64,000 nucleotides of DNA from Actinomyces slackii (GTDB lineage Bacteria > Actinomycetota > Actinomycetes > Actinomycetales > Actinomycetaceae), in the NCBI RefSeq assembly GCF_900637295.1, contig NZ_LR134363.1:1984001-2048000 (forward strand), in the 5' to 3' direction. The position numbers and the translations under genes were made by a program. The notes beneath the pieces are model-generated. The model was not told the DNA's origin. It did no database searches and worked only from the letters and a program-made list of their open reading frames with translations. Positions 1 to 8,262 of this stretch are shown here, one piece after another. Numbering within the stretch: position 1 is the stretch's first letter; each line of letters opens with the position of its first letter.

Positions 1-555
1 CTCGTGATCCCCATGATCCCCATGATCCCCATGCCCCTCCTCGCCCTCGTGGGAGTGGTCATCATCGTGGGCGTGGGCGGAGGGCTCCTGGGAGGCTTGC
101 GGGTCCTCCTCGCCGTGGTCGCCGTGATCGTGGTGGTGCTCGCCGACGCCCTCGTGGTGGACCAGGTTGGCGGCCGGCCCCAGGTCCAGGACGGTGGGGC
201 CCGAGACCTGGGCGACGGCCTCGTCCAGGGAGGGCTGGAAGCCGGGGACGTAGGCGATGAGCGAGGCCTGGCCCAGGGCGGTGACGTCCTTGGGGGACAG
301 CTCGTAGTCGTGGGGCTCGGCATTGGGCGGGGTCACCGAGGTGACGGTGACATGCTCCCCGCCCACGGCCTGGACCAGGTAGGTGATGGGGTAGAAGGAG
401 GTCGAGACGGCGACCTTGCCGTCGGCCCCGGCCCCCGAGGAGCCGGATCCTCCCAGGGCGGAGCAGGCCGTCAGGGCCGCGGCCAGGGACAGGGCCGCCA
501 GTGCTGCCAGGGGGCGGCGCAGCCGGCGCGATGAGTGAGAGGCAGATGTCTTCAT
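1..555 (-). CDS. Metal (zinc-type) ABC transporter substrate-binding lipoprotein, ZnuA-like, 3' end outside window
   Basis: The reading frame starts with ATG at 555 and runs off the left edge, so only about 185 N-terminal residues are seen. A lipoprotein signal is clear: basic n-region (SSRRLRRP), hydrophobic core, then lipobox LTAC near residue 30. After it comes a mature start typical of cluster A-1 metal-binding proteins ([17 protein letters not shown], then [14 protein letters not shown]), including the first metal-ligand His of the family (PHDYE). A very His/Asp-rich loop ([11 protein letters not shown], later GDHGDHGDH) lies at the cut edge, as in zinc-specific ZnuA/AdcA proteins. It would capture zinc outside the membrane for an ABC importer whose other genes should lie to the left. 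A Zur-like operator covers the start codon, which supports zinc over manganese. Confidence 0.85.
   Translation of the reverse strand, partial: MKTSASHSSRRLRRPLAALAALSLAAALTACSALGGSGSSGAGADGKVAVSTSFYPITYLVQAVGGEHVTVTSVTPPNAEPHDYELSPKDVTALGQASLIAYVPGFQPSLDEAVAQVSGPTVLDLGPAANLVHHEGVGEHHHDHGDHGEEDPQASQEPSAHAHDDDHSHEGEEGHGDHGDHGDHE
6..32. repeat. Three exact 9-bp tandem repeats coding for Gly-Asp-His
   Basis: The unit GATCCCCAT occurs three times back to back. On the minus strand it encodes repeated GDH residues in the His-rich loop of the zinc-binding lipoprotein. The array may continue beyond the window edge. Such short coding repeats could change length by slippage and alter metal-buffering capacity. 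Confidence 0.8.
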
Positions 556-569
556 GGGAATCATTCTCA
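555..569 (-). promoter_or_regulatory. Zur-like operator at the zinc lipoprotein start
   Basis: Read on the minus strand the site is TGAGAATGATTCCCA, a 15-bp imperfect palindrome that fits the actinobacterial Zur core (TGAAAATGATTTTCA type) at most positions. It ends at the first base of the start codon, so a bound repressor would cover the transcription or translation start. The assignment is by pattern only. Confidence 0.6.
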
Positions 570-689
570 ACCTGTGCGCGGCCGAGGGTCAAGCACGGCG
601 TGCCCACCCCGCCCGGGGCACCGCATAGACTGGCCGCACTCGTCCCCGCCAACCAGGTGGGGCCACGACGACCCCTGAGGAGAATTCCG

Positions 690-2081
690 GTGGCACAGAC
701 CCCCTCACGACTCGACGCCGTCATCAACCTGGCCAAGCGCCGCGGCTTCGTCTTCCCCTGCGGCGAGATCTACGGCGGCACCCGCTCCGCCTGGGACTAC
801 GGGCCGCTGGGGGTGGAGCTCAAGGAGAACATCAAGCGCCAGTGGTGGCAGTACATGGTCCGCTCGCGCGACGACGTCGTGGGCCTGGACTCCTCAGTCA
901 TCCTCCCGCGCGAGGTGTGGGTGGCCTCCGGTCACGTCCAGGCCTTCACCGACCCGCTCGTGGAGTCCCTCCACACCCACAGGCGCTACCGCGCCGACCA
1001 GCTCATCGAGGAGTACGCCGAGCGCAAGGGCCTGGACCCCGAGACGGTGACCCTGGACCAGGTTCCCGACCCGGTCACCGGCCAGGCCGGCTCGTGGACC
1101 GAGCCGCGCTCCTTCTCCGGCCTGCTCAAGACCTACCTGGGCCCGGTCGACGACGAGTCCGGCCTGCACTACCTGCGCCCCGAGACCGCCCAGGGCATCT
1201 TCGTCAACTTCACCAATGTCATGAGCGCGGCCCGCAAGAAGCCGCCCTTCGGGATCGGGCAGGTGGGCAAGTCCTTCCGCAACGAGATCACCCCCGGCAA
1301 CTTCATCTTCCGCACCCGGGAGTTCGAGCAGATGGAGATGGAGTTCTTCTGCGAGCCGGGCACCGACGAGGAGTGGCACCAGTACTGGATCGACCACCGC
1401 AAAGCCTGGTACGTGGACCTGGGCATCGACCCGGACAACATCCGCCTCTACGAGCACCCCCAGGAGAAGCTCTCCCACTACTCCAAGCGCACCGTCGACC
1501 TGGAGTACCGATTCGGCTTCTCCGGCTCGGAGTGGGGCGAGCTGGAGGGCATCGCCAACCGGACCGACTTCGACCTGTCCACGCACGCCGAGCACTCCGG
1601 CAAGGACCTGTCCTACTTCGATCAGGGCCGCTCCGAGCGCTGGACCCCCTACGTCATCGAGCCGGCGGCGGGGCTGACCCGCTCCCTCATGGCCTTCCTC
1701 GTGGAGGCCTACACCGAGGACCAGGCCCCCAACACCAAGGGCGGGACGGACACGCGCATCGTGCTCAAGCTCGACCCGCGCATCGCCCCGGTCAAGGCCG
1801 CCGTGCTGCCGCTGAGCCGCAAGGAGGAGCTGACGGGCCCGGCCCGCGAGCTGGCCGCCCGCCTGCGCCGCAACTGGAACGTCGACTACGACGACGCCGG
1901 CGCCGTGGGCCGCCGCTACCGCCGCCAGGACGAGGTGGGCACGCCCTTCTGCCTGACCTACGACTTCGACTCGCCCCAGGACGGGGCGGTCACCGTGCGC
2001 CAGCGCGACACCATGGCCCAGGAGCGCATCCCGATCGAGGGCGTGGAGCGCTACCTGGCCGAGCGCCTCATCGGCTGCTGA
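690..2081 (+). CDS. glyQS: Glycyl-tRNA synthetase, single-chain dimeric type
   Basis: Charges tRNA-Gly in the cytoplasm. The 463-residue protein has the start typical of the family ([19 protein letters not shown]), class II motif 2 region ([20 protein letters not shown]), the [12 protein letters not shown] block and the motif 3 helix ([14 protein letters not shown]), followed by an anticodon-binding domain. The length fits actinobacterial GlyRS. GTG at 690 was chosen because GAGGA lies 8 bp before it and the protein start aligns with the family; the frame remains open upstream to about 501 but that part looks like non-coding leader. A TAGACT -10-like box is at 626-631. No T-box or glycine riboswitch is visible in the leader. 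Confidence 0.95.
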   Translation: MAQTPSRLDAVINLAKRRGFVFPCGEIYGGTRSAWDYGPLGVELKENIKRQWWQYMVRSRDDVVGLDSSVILPREVWVASGHVQAFTDPLVESLHTHRRYRADQLIEEYAERKGLDPETVTLDQVPDPVTGQAGSWTEPRSFSGLLKTYLGPVDDESGLHYLRPETAQGIFVNFTNVMSAARKKPPFGIGQVGKSFRNEITPGNFIFRTREFEQMEMEFFCEPGTDEEWHQYWIDHRKAWYVDLGIDPDNIRLYEHPQEKLSHYSKRTVDLEYRFGFSGSEWGELEGIANRTDFDLSTHAEHSGKDLSYFDQGRSERWTPYVIEPAAGLTRSLMAFLVEAYTEDQAPNTKGGTDTRIVLKLDPRIAPVKAAVLPLSRKEELTGPARELAARLRRNWNVDYDDAGAVGRRYRRQDEVGTPFCLTYDFDSPQDGAVTVRQRDTMAQERIPIEGVERYLAERLIGC

Positions 2082-2254
2082 GCCGCCCCGCGCGACCCGG
2101 CCATACCGGGGGCGCGGCCGGGACGCGCGATCCTGGCCGCGCCCCCGGGCCCATATCCGACCGAGACCGGATGGGTCCTCAGGGCGGATCGCCCACGCGG
2201 AACTCCCGGGCGGGTTGCCCAAGGGTGCGCGCCGTGGCCGTGCATCATGGTCCG

Positions 2255-3631
2255 GTGAGCCACGAGACGACCCCGCACGAGGACCTGGAGCCGGATTCCG
2301 ACCTGGGGGAGGAGCCCCAGCGCCCTCTGGCGGCGGGGCGCCATCGCGCCCGGGGCCGGGTCCCGGGTCACGCCCACGCCCCGGCGTCACCCGGCGCCGA
2401 GCACTCCCAGGGGCACTCGCACGGGCACTCCCACTCCCATGGGCCCATCGACCTGGACGCCTCAGAGGCCAAACGAGCGCGCATCGTCCTGGCCGCGCTG
2501 GTCATCCCCCTGCTGGTGGCCACACTCATCGGCCTGGTGGTGCTGTGGCCGGGCTCCAGCTCCCTGGTGGGCTCGCGCCCCTTCACCGCCAAGGGAACCG
2601 AGCTGGAGACCGCCACCATCACCTCCCTTAACGCAGCCGACTGCGCCGACGACTCCGGCGCGCTGGAGGGGATCTCCAGCGGCGCCCTGCTGGCCGACGC
2701 CGTGTGCGCCCGCATCGAGTCGGGCAAGGGCCAGGGGCTGACCATGCCGGTCCACATCCCCGCCGAGTCGCGCCACATCGCCGATGTGGGCGATGAGCTC
2801 CAGGTCATGTACACCCCCGAGGCCGTGGCCTCGGGAACCCCCTACGTCTACGTGGACTACACGCGCCAGGTGCCGGTGGCGGCACTGGCCGTGGTCTACC
2901 TGCTGCTGGTGGTGGCCGTGGCCGGGCGCAAGGGAGCCCTGAGCGTCCTGGGGCTCCTCGTGGCCACCGGAGTCCTGGTCTTCTTCATGATCCCCGCCCT
3001 GCTGGACGGCTCATCGCCACTGGCGGTGACCCTCGTGGGCTCCATGGCCATGATGCTGGCCGCGGTCTACGTGGCCCACGGAGTCTCGGTGCGCACCACC
3101 ACCGCCCTGCTGGGCACGGTGGCCGGGGTGGTGCTGACCGTCGGCCTGTCCATGTGGGGCACCGAGGCCGCAAGCCTGACCGGCGCCACCGATGAGACCG
3201 CCCTGACCCTGGCCTCCGTCGTCGAGGGCATCGACCTGCAGACCCTGCTGACCTGCGGGATGGTGGTGGCCGCCCTGGGCGTGCTCAACGACGTGACCAT
3301 CACCCAGGCCTCGGCGGTCTGGGAGCTGCACGCCGCCAACCCGTCACTGTCGCGCACGCGCCTGTTCACCGGGGGCATGAGCATCGGGCGCGACCACATC
3401 GCCTCGACCGTCTACACCCTGGCCTTCGCCTACGCCGGCACCGCGCTGCCGCTCATCCTGTCGGCCTCCCTCATCGACCGGCCGGTGACCGGCACCCTCC
3501 TGTCGGGGGAGATCGCCGAGGAGATCGTGCGCACCCTGGTCTCCTCCATCGGCCTGGTCCTGGCCATCCCCGCCACCACCGCGATCGCCGCGGCCCTGTG
3601 CCGCACCACCGCCGTGCCCGAGGAGCACTGA
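2255..3631 (+). CDS. YibE/F family multi-pass membrane protein with His-rich N-terminus
   Basis: About 458 residues. The cytoplasmic-side N-terminus carries a His/Ser/Gly stretch (HSQGHSHGHSHSHGP, about residues 48-62). One membrane segment follows (VLAALVIPLLVATLIGLVVLW), then a roughly 110-residue extracytoplasmic domain, then about seven more hydrophobic segments with the YibE/F signature region (GMVVAALGVLNDVTITQASAVWEL). The molecular role of YibE/F proteins is not known. The His-rich tail and closeness to a zinc-uptake lipoprotein gene make a metal link possible, but this is inference. Start GTG 2255 is preferred; in-frame GTG codons at 2234 and 2225 are alternatives. The stop is 54 bp from the convergent dusB stop. 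Confidence 0.85.
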   Translation: MSHETTPHEDLEPDSDLGEEPQRPLAAGRHRARGRVPGHAHAPASPGAEHSQGHSHGHSHSHGPIDLDASEAKRARIVLAALVIPLLVATLIGLVVLWPGSSSLVGSRPFTAKGTELETATITSLNAADCADDSGALEGISSGALLADAVCARIESGKGQGLTMPVHIPAESRHIADVGDELQVMYTPEAVASGTPYVYVDYTRQVPVAALAVVYLLLVVAVAGRKGALSVLGLLVATGVLVFFMIPALLDGSSPLAVTLVGSMAMMLAAVYVAHGVSVRTTTALLGTVAGVVLTVGLSMWGTEAASLTGATDETALTLASVVEGIDLQTLLTCGMVVAALGVLNDVTITQASAVWELHAANPSLSRTRLFTGGMSIGRDHIASTVYTLAFAYAGTALPLILSASLIDRPVTGTLLSGEIAEEIVRTLVSSIGLVLAIPATTAIAAALCRTTAVPEEH

Positions 3632-3685
3632 CCCCGCGGACGCCGGTCGACTCTCGCCCGGGCGCCGGTAGGGCCGCCGTCGGGC

Positions 3686-5035
3686 TCAGCCCCCGGAGGC
3701 GTCGGACTCGGCCTCGGAAAGGAGGCCGCGGTCGGCCTCGGCCAGGTAGGGGGAGTCCAGCCAGCCCTCGGGCAGATGCGGGGTCTTGGGGCTGCCGGCC
3801 CGCCCCCGCGGGCCCTCGGCGGCGGGACCGGGGAAGGGGACCGACTCGGGAAGGTGGGAGCGCATCCGCTCCAGGCCCGCATCGAGCTCCTCCAGGCAGG
3901 CCACGCGCATGAGGTCGGCGCGCGCCGCCCCTCCCACCGGGTAGCCCCGCAGATACCAGCCCACATGCTTGCGCAGGTCCCGCACGCCGCGGTCCTCGCC
4001 CATCTCGTCGGCCAGCATCCGGGCATGCTCGCGGATCACCGCGATGACGGCATCCAGGTCCGGGCGGGCGCGCTCCAGGACCTGCTCGGCGCGGTTGTGC
4101 ATGGTGGCCACGATGTCGGCGAAGAGCCAGGGGCGCCCCTGGCACCCGCGGCCGACCACCACGCCGTCGCATCCGGTGGCCCGCATCATCTCCACGGCGT
4201 CGGCCCCGCTCCAGATATCGCCGTTGCCCAGCACCGGCAGGTCGGTGGCCTCCTTGAGCCGGGCGATCTGGTCCCAGCGCGCCTGCCCCGAGTAGTGCTG
4301 GCGGGCGGTGCGCGCATGCAGGGCCAGGGCGGAGACGCCCGCGTCGGCCGCCGCCCGGGCCGCATCCAGGAAGGTCTCATGCTCCTCATCGATGCCCAGG
4401 CGCATCTTGATGGTCACCGGGACCTCGCGGTCGCGTCGCGCGGCGCGCACCGCGGCCTGCGAGGCGGCCACGGCCTCGCGCATGATGGCCGCCAGCAGAT
4501 CCCGCTTCCAGGGCAGTGCCGCGCCCCCGCCCTTGCGGGTCACCTTGGGCACCGGGCAGCCGAAGTTCAGGTCGATGTGGTCGGCCAGATCCCGCTCCAC
4601 CAGGATCCGCACCGCCGCGGCCACCGTGGCGGGGTCGACCCCGTAGAGCTGGATGGAGCGGACCCTCTCAGCCGGGTCGGTGCGCACCATGTCCAGGGTC
4701 TTGGCATTGGCCTCCACCAGGGCGCGGGTGGTGACCATCTCGGTGACGTACAGGCCCGCCGGCGCTGCCAGCCCGTTGTCCCCGGTGACGAGGGGGCCTG
4801 GCCGGGACGGGCGCAGCCCGGGGGGCAGGGCCTCCTCGGCGAAGGTCCGGCACAGGCGCCGGAAGGAGGCGTTGGTCACCCCGGCCATGGGCGCGAGCTC
4901 CACCGGGGTGGCGATCTCCAGGGGGCCGATGCGCAGGGGCGCCATCTCATGCGCCGTCCCATGGCGGGTCGCCGAGGTGCCACCGGGGGAAGGGTGGGCG
5001 CCGGTGTCCGCGGGGCGGGCGTCGTCGGTCATCAT
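3686..5035 (-). CDS. dusB: tRNA-dihydrouridine synthase, DusB type
   Basis: FMN enzyme that reduces uridines in the tRNA D-loop with NADPH. The 449-residue protein has the family opening PVELAPMAGVTNASFRRLC (near residue 44), the loop with the catalytic Cys (DLNFGCPVPKVTRKGGGAAL), and the flavin-binding end (LPVLGNGDIWSGADAVEMM, then GVVVGRGCQGRPW). Two adjacent ATG codons at 5035 and 5032 precede a 30-residue Ser/Thr/Gly-rich tail; ATG at 4945 (MAPLRIGPLEIATP) would give a standard family length and may be the true start. No strong Shine-Dalgarno is seen at either. It is divergent from fabG. Confidence 0.92.
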   Translation of the reverse strand: MMTDDARPADTGAHPSPGGTSATRHGTAHEMAPLRIGPLEIATPVELAPMAGVTNASFRRLCRTFAEEALPPGLRPSRPGPLVTGDNGLAAPAGLYVTEMVTTRALVEANAKTLDMVRTDPAERVRSIQLYGVDPATVAAAVRILVERDLADHIDLNFGCPVPKVTRKGGGAALPWKRDLLAAIMREAVAASQAAVRAARRDREVPVTIKMRLGIDEEHETFLDAARAAADAGVSALALHARTARQHYSGQARWDQIARLKEATDLPVLGNGDIWSGADAVEMMRATGCDGVVVGRGCQGRPWLFADIVATMHNRAEQVLERARPDLDAVIAVIREHARMLADEMGEDRGVRDLRKHVGWYLRGYPVGGAARADLMRVACLEELDAGLERMRSHLPESVPFPGPAAEGPRGRAGSPKTPHLPEGWLDSPYLAEADRGLLSEAESDASGG

Positions 5036-5112
5036 CACCGGGCCATGCTGGCACACGAGCCGCCAGTGGCCCTGAAGGCCCCGACCCCCAACGGCCCGGC
5101 GGCCGTCTCCTC

Positions 5113-5118
5113 TAGGCT
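5113..5118 (+). promoter_or_regulatory. -10 box of fabG (leaderless)
   Basis: TAGGCT ends 7 nt before the fabG GTG, with no Shine-Dalgarno between them; the transcript probably begins at the start codon. Confidence 0.5.
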
Positions 5119-5125
5119 TGATCCC

Positions 5126-5851
5126 GTGAAGCCACTCGCATCGGATGAGCCGCGCGCCGTCGTCGTCACCGGGGCCTCCGGCGGCATCGGGGCGGCCGTC
5201 GCCGGTGCCATGGCCGCTCAGGGGGATCTGGTCGCCGGGATCTCCCGCTCGGGGACCGCCCCCGAGGGCGTCCTGGGCCTGTCCGCCGATGTGACTGACC
5301 CGCAGGCCCTCAAGGAGGCCGCCGAGGCCGCCGCGCAGGCCCACGGCCCGGCCCAGGTGCTCATCGCCGCGGCGGGCGCCAGCCGCGACGCCCTGGCGGC
5401 GCGCACCCCGCCCCAGGTGTGGCAGCAGGCCCTGGAGACCAATCTGACCGGCAGCTTCGCCATCGTGCGGGCGGTGCTGCCCGCCATGATGCGCGCCCGC
5501 AGCGGGCGCATCATCCTGGTCTCCTCGGTCATCGCCGCGCGCGGGGGAGTGGGGCTCGCTGCCTACGGCGCCGCCAAGGCCGGGGTCGAGGGCCTGACCC
5601 GCAGCCTGGCCAGGGAGCTGGCCCCGCGGGCCATCACCGTCAATGCCGTGGCCCCGGGATTCGTGGAGACCGACATGACCGCGTCCCTGCCCCAGCCCGC
5701 CCGTGAGGCCTACCTGGAGCAGATCCCCCTGGGGCGCTTCGCCGAGCCCCAGGAGGTGGTCGGGCCGATCATCTTCCTGGCCTCACCCGGCGCCTCCTAC
5801 ATCACCGGCACCATCCTGGGGGTCGACGGCGGCATGGGAATGGGCCGATGA
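5126..5851 (+). CDS. fabG: 3-oxoacyl-ACP reductase, short-chain dehydrogenase (FabG/MabA-like)
   Basis: NADPH-dependent SDR of fatty-acid elongation, 241 residues. Visible are the Rossmann motif TGASGGIG (residues 15-22), the catalytic Ser in ILVSSVIAARGG, Tyr147/Lys151 (YGAAK), the structural Asn in ETNLTGSF, and the C-terminal PGFVETDMT and ITGTILGVDGGMGMGR. The usual NNAG motif after strand 4 reads AAAG (IAAAGASRD), so its Asn is missing. The gene overlaps fabI by ATGA, so the two are co-translated. The layout recalls the mabA-inhA pair of mycobacteria. Confidence 0.92.
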   Translation: MKPLASDEPRAVVVTGASGGIGAAVAGAMAAQGDLVAGISRSGTAPEGVLGLSADVTDPQALKEAAEAAAQAHGPAQVLIAAAGASRDALAARTPPQVWQQALETNLTGSFAIVRAVLPAMMRARSGRIILVSSVIAARGGVGLAAYGAAKAGVEGLTRSLARELAPRAITVNAVAPGFVETDMTASLPQPAREAYLEQIPLGRFAEPQEVVGPIIFLASPGASYITGTILGVDGGMGMGR

Positions 5852-6648
5852 GCCCCGCCCCGGGCCTGCTGGCCGGCCGCACCATCCTGGTCACCGGTGT
5901 TCTGCGCCCGACATCCATCGCCTCATCCATCGCCGCCCTGGCCGCCGACCAGGGGGCCCGAGTCATCCTCACCGGTGCCCCGGCCACCATGGCGATCACC
6001 ACGGCCACCGCCCGCAGGCTCGGCCTGGATCCCGCCATCGCCCTTGACGCGGGGGACCCGGCCAGCCTGGGCGGGCTGGAGGCAGGCCTGAGAGCCCTGG
6101 GCGTGGCCCGGCTCGATGGCCTGGTCCATGCCATCGCCCACGCCGAGCGCGACCTGCTGGGGGACATGCTCCCCAGCGAGCCCGGGGCCGAGGGGTCGGA
6201 CCGACTGGAGTCCCTCCAGCGGGCCTTCGCCGTCTCGACGGCATCCCTGCCCGGGCTGGTTCACGCCGTCCGGCCCCTGCTGGCCAGAGGCTCGGCGGTG
6301 CTGGCGCTGAGCTTCGACTCCCAGCGCGCCCACCGCGGCTACGGCTGGATGGGTCCGCTCAAGGCCGCCCTGGAGGCATGCGTGCGCGCACTGGCCGTTG
6401 AGCTGGGCGGCCAGGGGGTGCGTGTCAACGCCCTGAGCTGTGGGCCCCTGCGGACCCCGGCAGCCTCGGCGATCCCCGGCTTCGAGGATCTCCTCGCCGG
6501 CTGGCAGGCGCGCGCCCCGCTCGGCTGGGACGGCGAGGACACGGCCCCTGTGGCCAGGAGCGCCCTGGCGCTGCTGTCCGACTGGCTGCCCGCCACCACC
6601 GGCCAGGTCATCCATGCCGACGGCGGAGCGGGCATCACCGGGCACTGA
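5848..6648 (+). CDS. fabI: Enoyl-ACP reductase, FabI/InhA type
   Basis: Catalyses the last step of each fatty-acid elongation round with NAD(P)H. The 266-residue protein has the modified Rossmann start of FabI/InhA (GRTILVTGVLRPTSIASSIA), the Tyr-X6-Lys catalytic pair (YGWMGPLK, Tyr165 and Lys172), and InhA-like blocks (ALSFDSQRAHRGYGWM; VRVNALSCGPLRTPAASAI). It would be the predicted target of triclosan/isoniazid-type inhibitors by family. Start ATG overlaps the fabG stop. The coupled fabG-fabI unit stands without other fab genes nearby, as in mycobacteria where these serve a second elongation system. Confidence 0.9.
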   Translation: MSPAPGLLAGRTILVTGVLRPTSIASSIAALAADQGARVILTGAPATMAITTATARRLGLDPAIALDAGDPASLGGLEAGLRALGVARLDGLVHAIAHAERDLLGDMLPSEPGAEGSDRLESLQRAFAVSTASLPGLVHAVRPLLARGSAVLALSFDSQRAHRGYGWMGPLKAALEACVRALAVELGGQGVRVNALSCGPLRTPAASAIPGFEDLLAGWQARAPLGWDGEDTAPVARSALALLSDWLPATTGQVIHADGGAGITGH

Positions 6649-6820
6649 GACCCGGGCCGGGCCCGGATCGGAATCGGATTCGGATCGGATCCCGACGGGC
6701 CTGGCCGAGCCGGCGAAGGGGCGGATCCGGATCGGTGCGGCGAGGTGCTGGGTGAGCTGGGTGAGGCGCTGGGCAGGCTGTGGGGAGCGCGGGGCGGCGA
6801 AGGTGCCGTAAGGTGTGCGC

Positions 6821-7330
6821 GTGAGCACGGATACCATGCGCAGGCTCGTCCTCGTTCGCCACTCCAAGGCCTCCCATGACGCCGCCACCGATATCGAGCG
6901 TCCTCTGAGCTCCAAGGGCGCTGAGCTCGCGGACCTGCTGGCGCGCGAGCTGCGCAGCCGCCTGGTGTCCGCCGACCAGCTCCTGGTCTCCCCGGCCACC
7001 CGCGCCCGCGAGACCGCCCGCCCCATCCGCCGTCGTCTGGAGCCCTCGGCAACCTCGGTGCACGAGGAGATCTACACCCTGGGGGCCAACGGGATCCTCA
7101 GGCTTTTGGTCGGTCAGCAGGCCCAGGCACGCACAGTGATCGTGGTGGGCCATGAGCCGACCATCTCCATCCTGGGCCACCTCCTGCACGACACCGATGA
7201 CGACCTGGCCTCCCAGATCTCCTTCGGCGTGCCCACGGCCACCGCCGTCCTGCTGGACGTGCCCTGCGCCTGGCAGGAGCTGGCTCCCCGCACGGCGCGC
7301 ATCCGTGAGATCCTCACCGCCCGCCGCTGA
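6821..7330 (+). CDS. SixA-like phosphohistidine phosphatase (histidine phosphatase superfamily)
   Basis: About 169 residues. The catalytic motif RRLVLVRHSKASHD near the N-terminus and the second active-site His in VVVGHEPTISILG (about residue 110) identify the SixA branch of the phosphoglycerate-mutase-like superfamily. SixA removes phosphate from His on phosphotransfer domains in E. coli; the substrate here is unknown. GTG 6821 is chosen because AAGG lies about 9 nt before it; GTG 6815 and ATG 6836 (MRRLVLV) are also in frame. The gene faces serB across a 76-bp palindrome. Confidence 0.85.
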   Translation: MSTDTMRRLVLVRHSKASHDAATDIERPLSSKGAELADLLARELRSRLVSADQLLVSPATRARETARPIRRRLEPSATSVHEEIYTLGANGILRLLVGQQAQARTVIVVGHEPTISILGHLLHDTDDDLASQISFGVPTATAVLLDVPCAWQELAPRTARIREILTARR

Positions 7331-7344
7331 CCCGCTGACTCCGC

Positions 7345-7420
7345 TGACTCCGCCAATTTGCGCGAGTTCGTACTTCTCCGGGCCCGGAAAAGCACGAACT
7401 CACGCAAATTGGCGGAGTCA
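7345..7420. repeat. 76-bp near-perfect palindrome, copy 1
   Basis: Two 38-bp arms meet at a GGGCCC centre with no spacer. Three arm positions differ, and all three would form G-U pairs in RNA read from the minus strand. The element sits between the convergent stops of the SixA-like gene and serB, 3 bp from the serB stop. It is less GC-rich than its surroundings and has no U-tract. A second, perfect copy lies at 22612-22683. It may act as a bidirectional terminator or be a small dispersed repeat. Confidence 0.9.
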
Positions 7421-7423
7421 GGG

Positions 7424-8107
7424 TTAGAGGAGATCGAGGACGGCGCGCAGATCGCGCACATGCACGGCCGCCGGAGCCTGCTCGACCACGACCGGCTTGG
7501 CGCAGAAGGCCACTCCCAGTCCCGCCGCCCCGATCATGCCCAGGTCATTGGCGCCGTCGCCCACGGCCACCGTGCGCGCCATGTCCACCCCGTCCTGCCC
7601 GGCCCACTGTCGCAGCATGATCTCCTTGACCTCGCGGTCCACCACGCGCCCGACCACCCGGCCCGTGAGCCGGCCCTCGGCGGTCTCCAGGCGGTTGGCC
7701 GCCACATGGTCGATCCCCAGGCGCCGGGCCAGGGGCACAACCACCTCCTCGAAGCCCCCTGAGACCACGCCCACCCGGCAGCCGCGCCGGTGCATCTCCT
7801 CGATGAGATCCTCAGCGCCCGGCGTCAGGCGCACCTGGGCGAGCACCTCGGCGAAGACCGTCTCCTCCAGGCCCGCCAGGGTCGCGACCCGCTCGTGCAG
7901 GGAGGCGGCGAAGTCCATCTCCCCGCGCATCGCCCGATCGGTGACCTCGGCCACCCGCTCCTGGGCACCGGCATGCTCGGCGAGCATCTCGATGACCTCC
8001 TGCTCGATAAGAGTGGAGTCCGCATCCATCACCAGGAGCCCGGGCCCCCGCTCGCGCAGGGGGCCGGAGGCGGGCGAGCCGGAGACGCGGGGGGAGGTGG
8101 CATCCAT
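7424..8107 (-). CDS. serB: Phosphoserine phosphatase, HAD superfamily
   Basis: Last step of serine biosynthesis. The 227-residue protein lacks the ACT domain of longer actinobacterial SerB proteins. HAD motif I is MDADSTLIEQE (Asp28 and Asp30), motif II lies in VGVVSGGFEE, and motif IV is VAVGDGANDLGMI. The helical cap has the SerB pattern DFAASLHERVATLAG. Start ATG 8107 follows a TAGCAT box at 6 nt, so it is likely leaderless. The stop codon is almost in contact with the 76-bp palindrome. Confidence 0.93.
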   Translation of the reverse strand: MDATSPRVSGSPASGPLRERGPGLLVMDADSTLIEQEVIEMLAEHAGAQERVAEVTDRAMRGEMDFAASLHERVATLAGLEETVFAEVLAQVRLTPGAEDLIEEMHRRGCRVGVVSGGFEEVVVPLARRLGIDHVAANRLETAEGRLTGRVVGRVVDREVKEIMLRQWAGQDGVDMARTVAVGDGANDLGMIGAAGLGVAFCAKPVVVEQAPAAVHVRDLRAVLDLL

Positions 8108-8113
8108 GGCCGC

Positions 8114-8119
8114 ATGCTA
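8114..8119 (-). promoter_or_regulatory. -10 box of serB (leaderless)
   Basis: On the minus strand TAGCAT is followed by 6 nt and then the serB ATG; no Shine-Dalgarno fits in between. Confidence 0.5.
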
Positions 8120-8262
8120 GCCACTGCCGGCCCCGCCGTCGCGGCTGCCCACCGCGGCATGGAGATCGCCCCGCGACCAACCCGCATGCCCCGGCACGCC
8201 AAGGCGCCGCCGCCGGCCACCACTAATGGCCCGACGACGGCGTCCGCCTGCGCGGCAGGGGC

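Noticed and set aside
570-689. Glycine riboswitch or T-box ahead of glyQS
   Set aside because: The leader is short and no conserved T-box or glycine aptamer sequence was seen.
7345-7420. Palindrome as an ordinary Rho-independent terminator only
   Set aside because: Arms are much longer than usual, there is no loop and no T-tract, and the sequence recurs almost unchanged 15 kb away; termination remains possible but does not explain the repeat.
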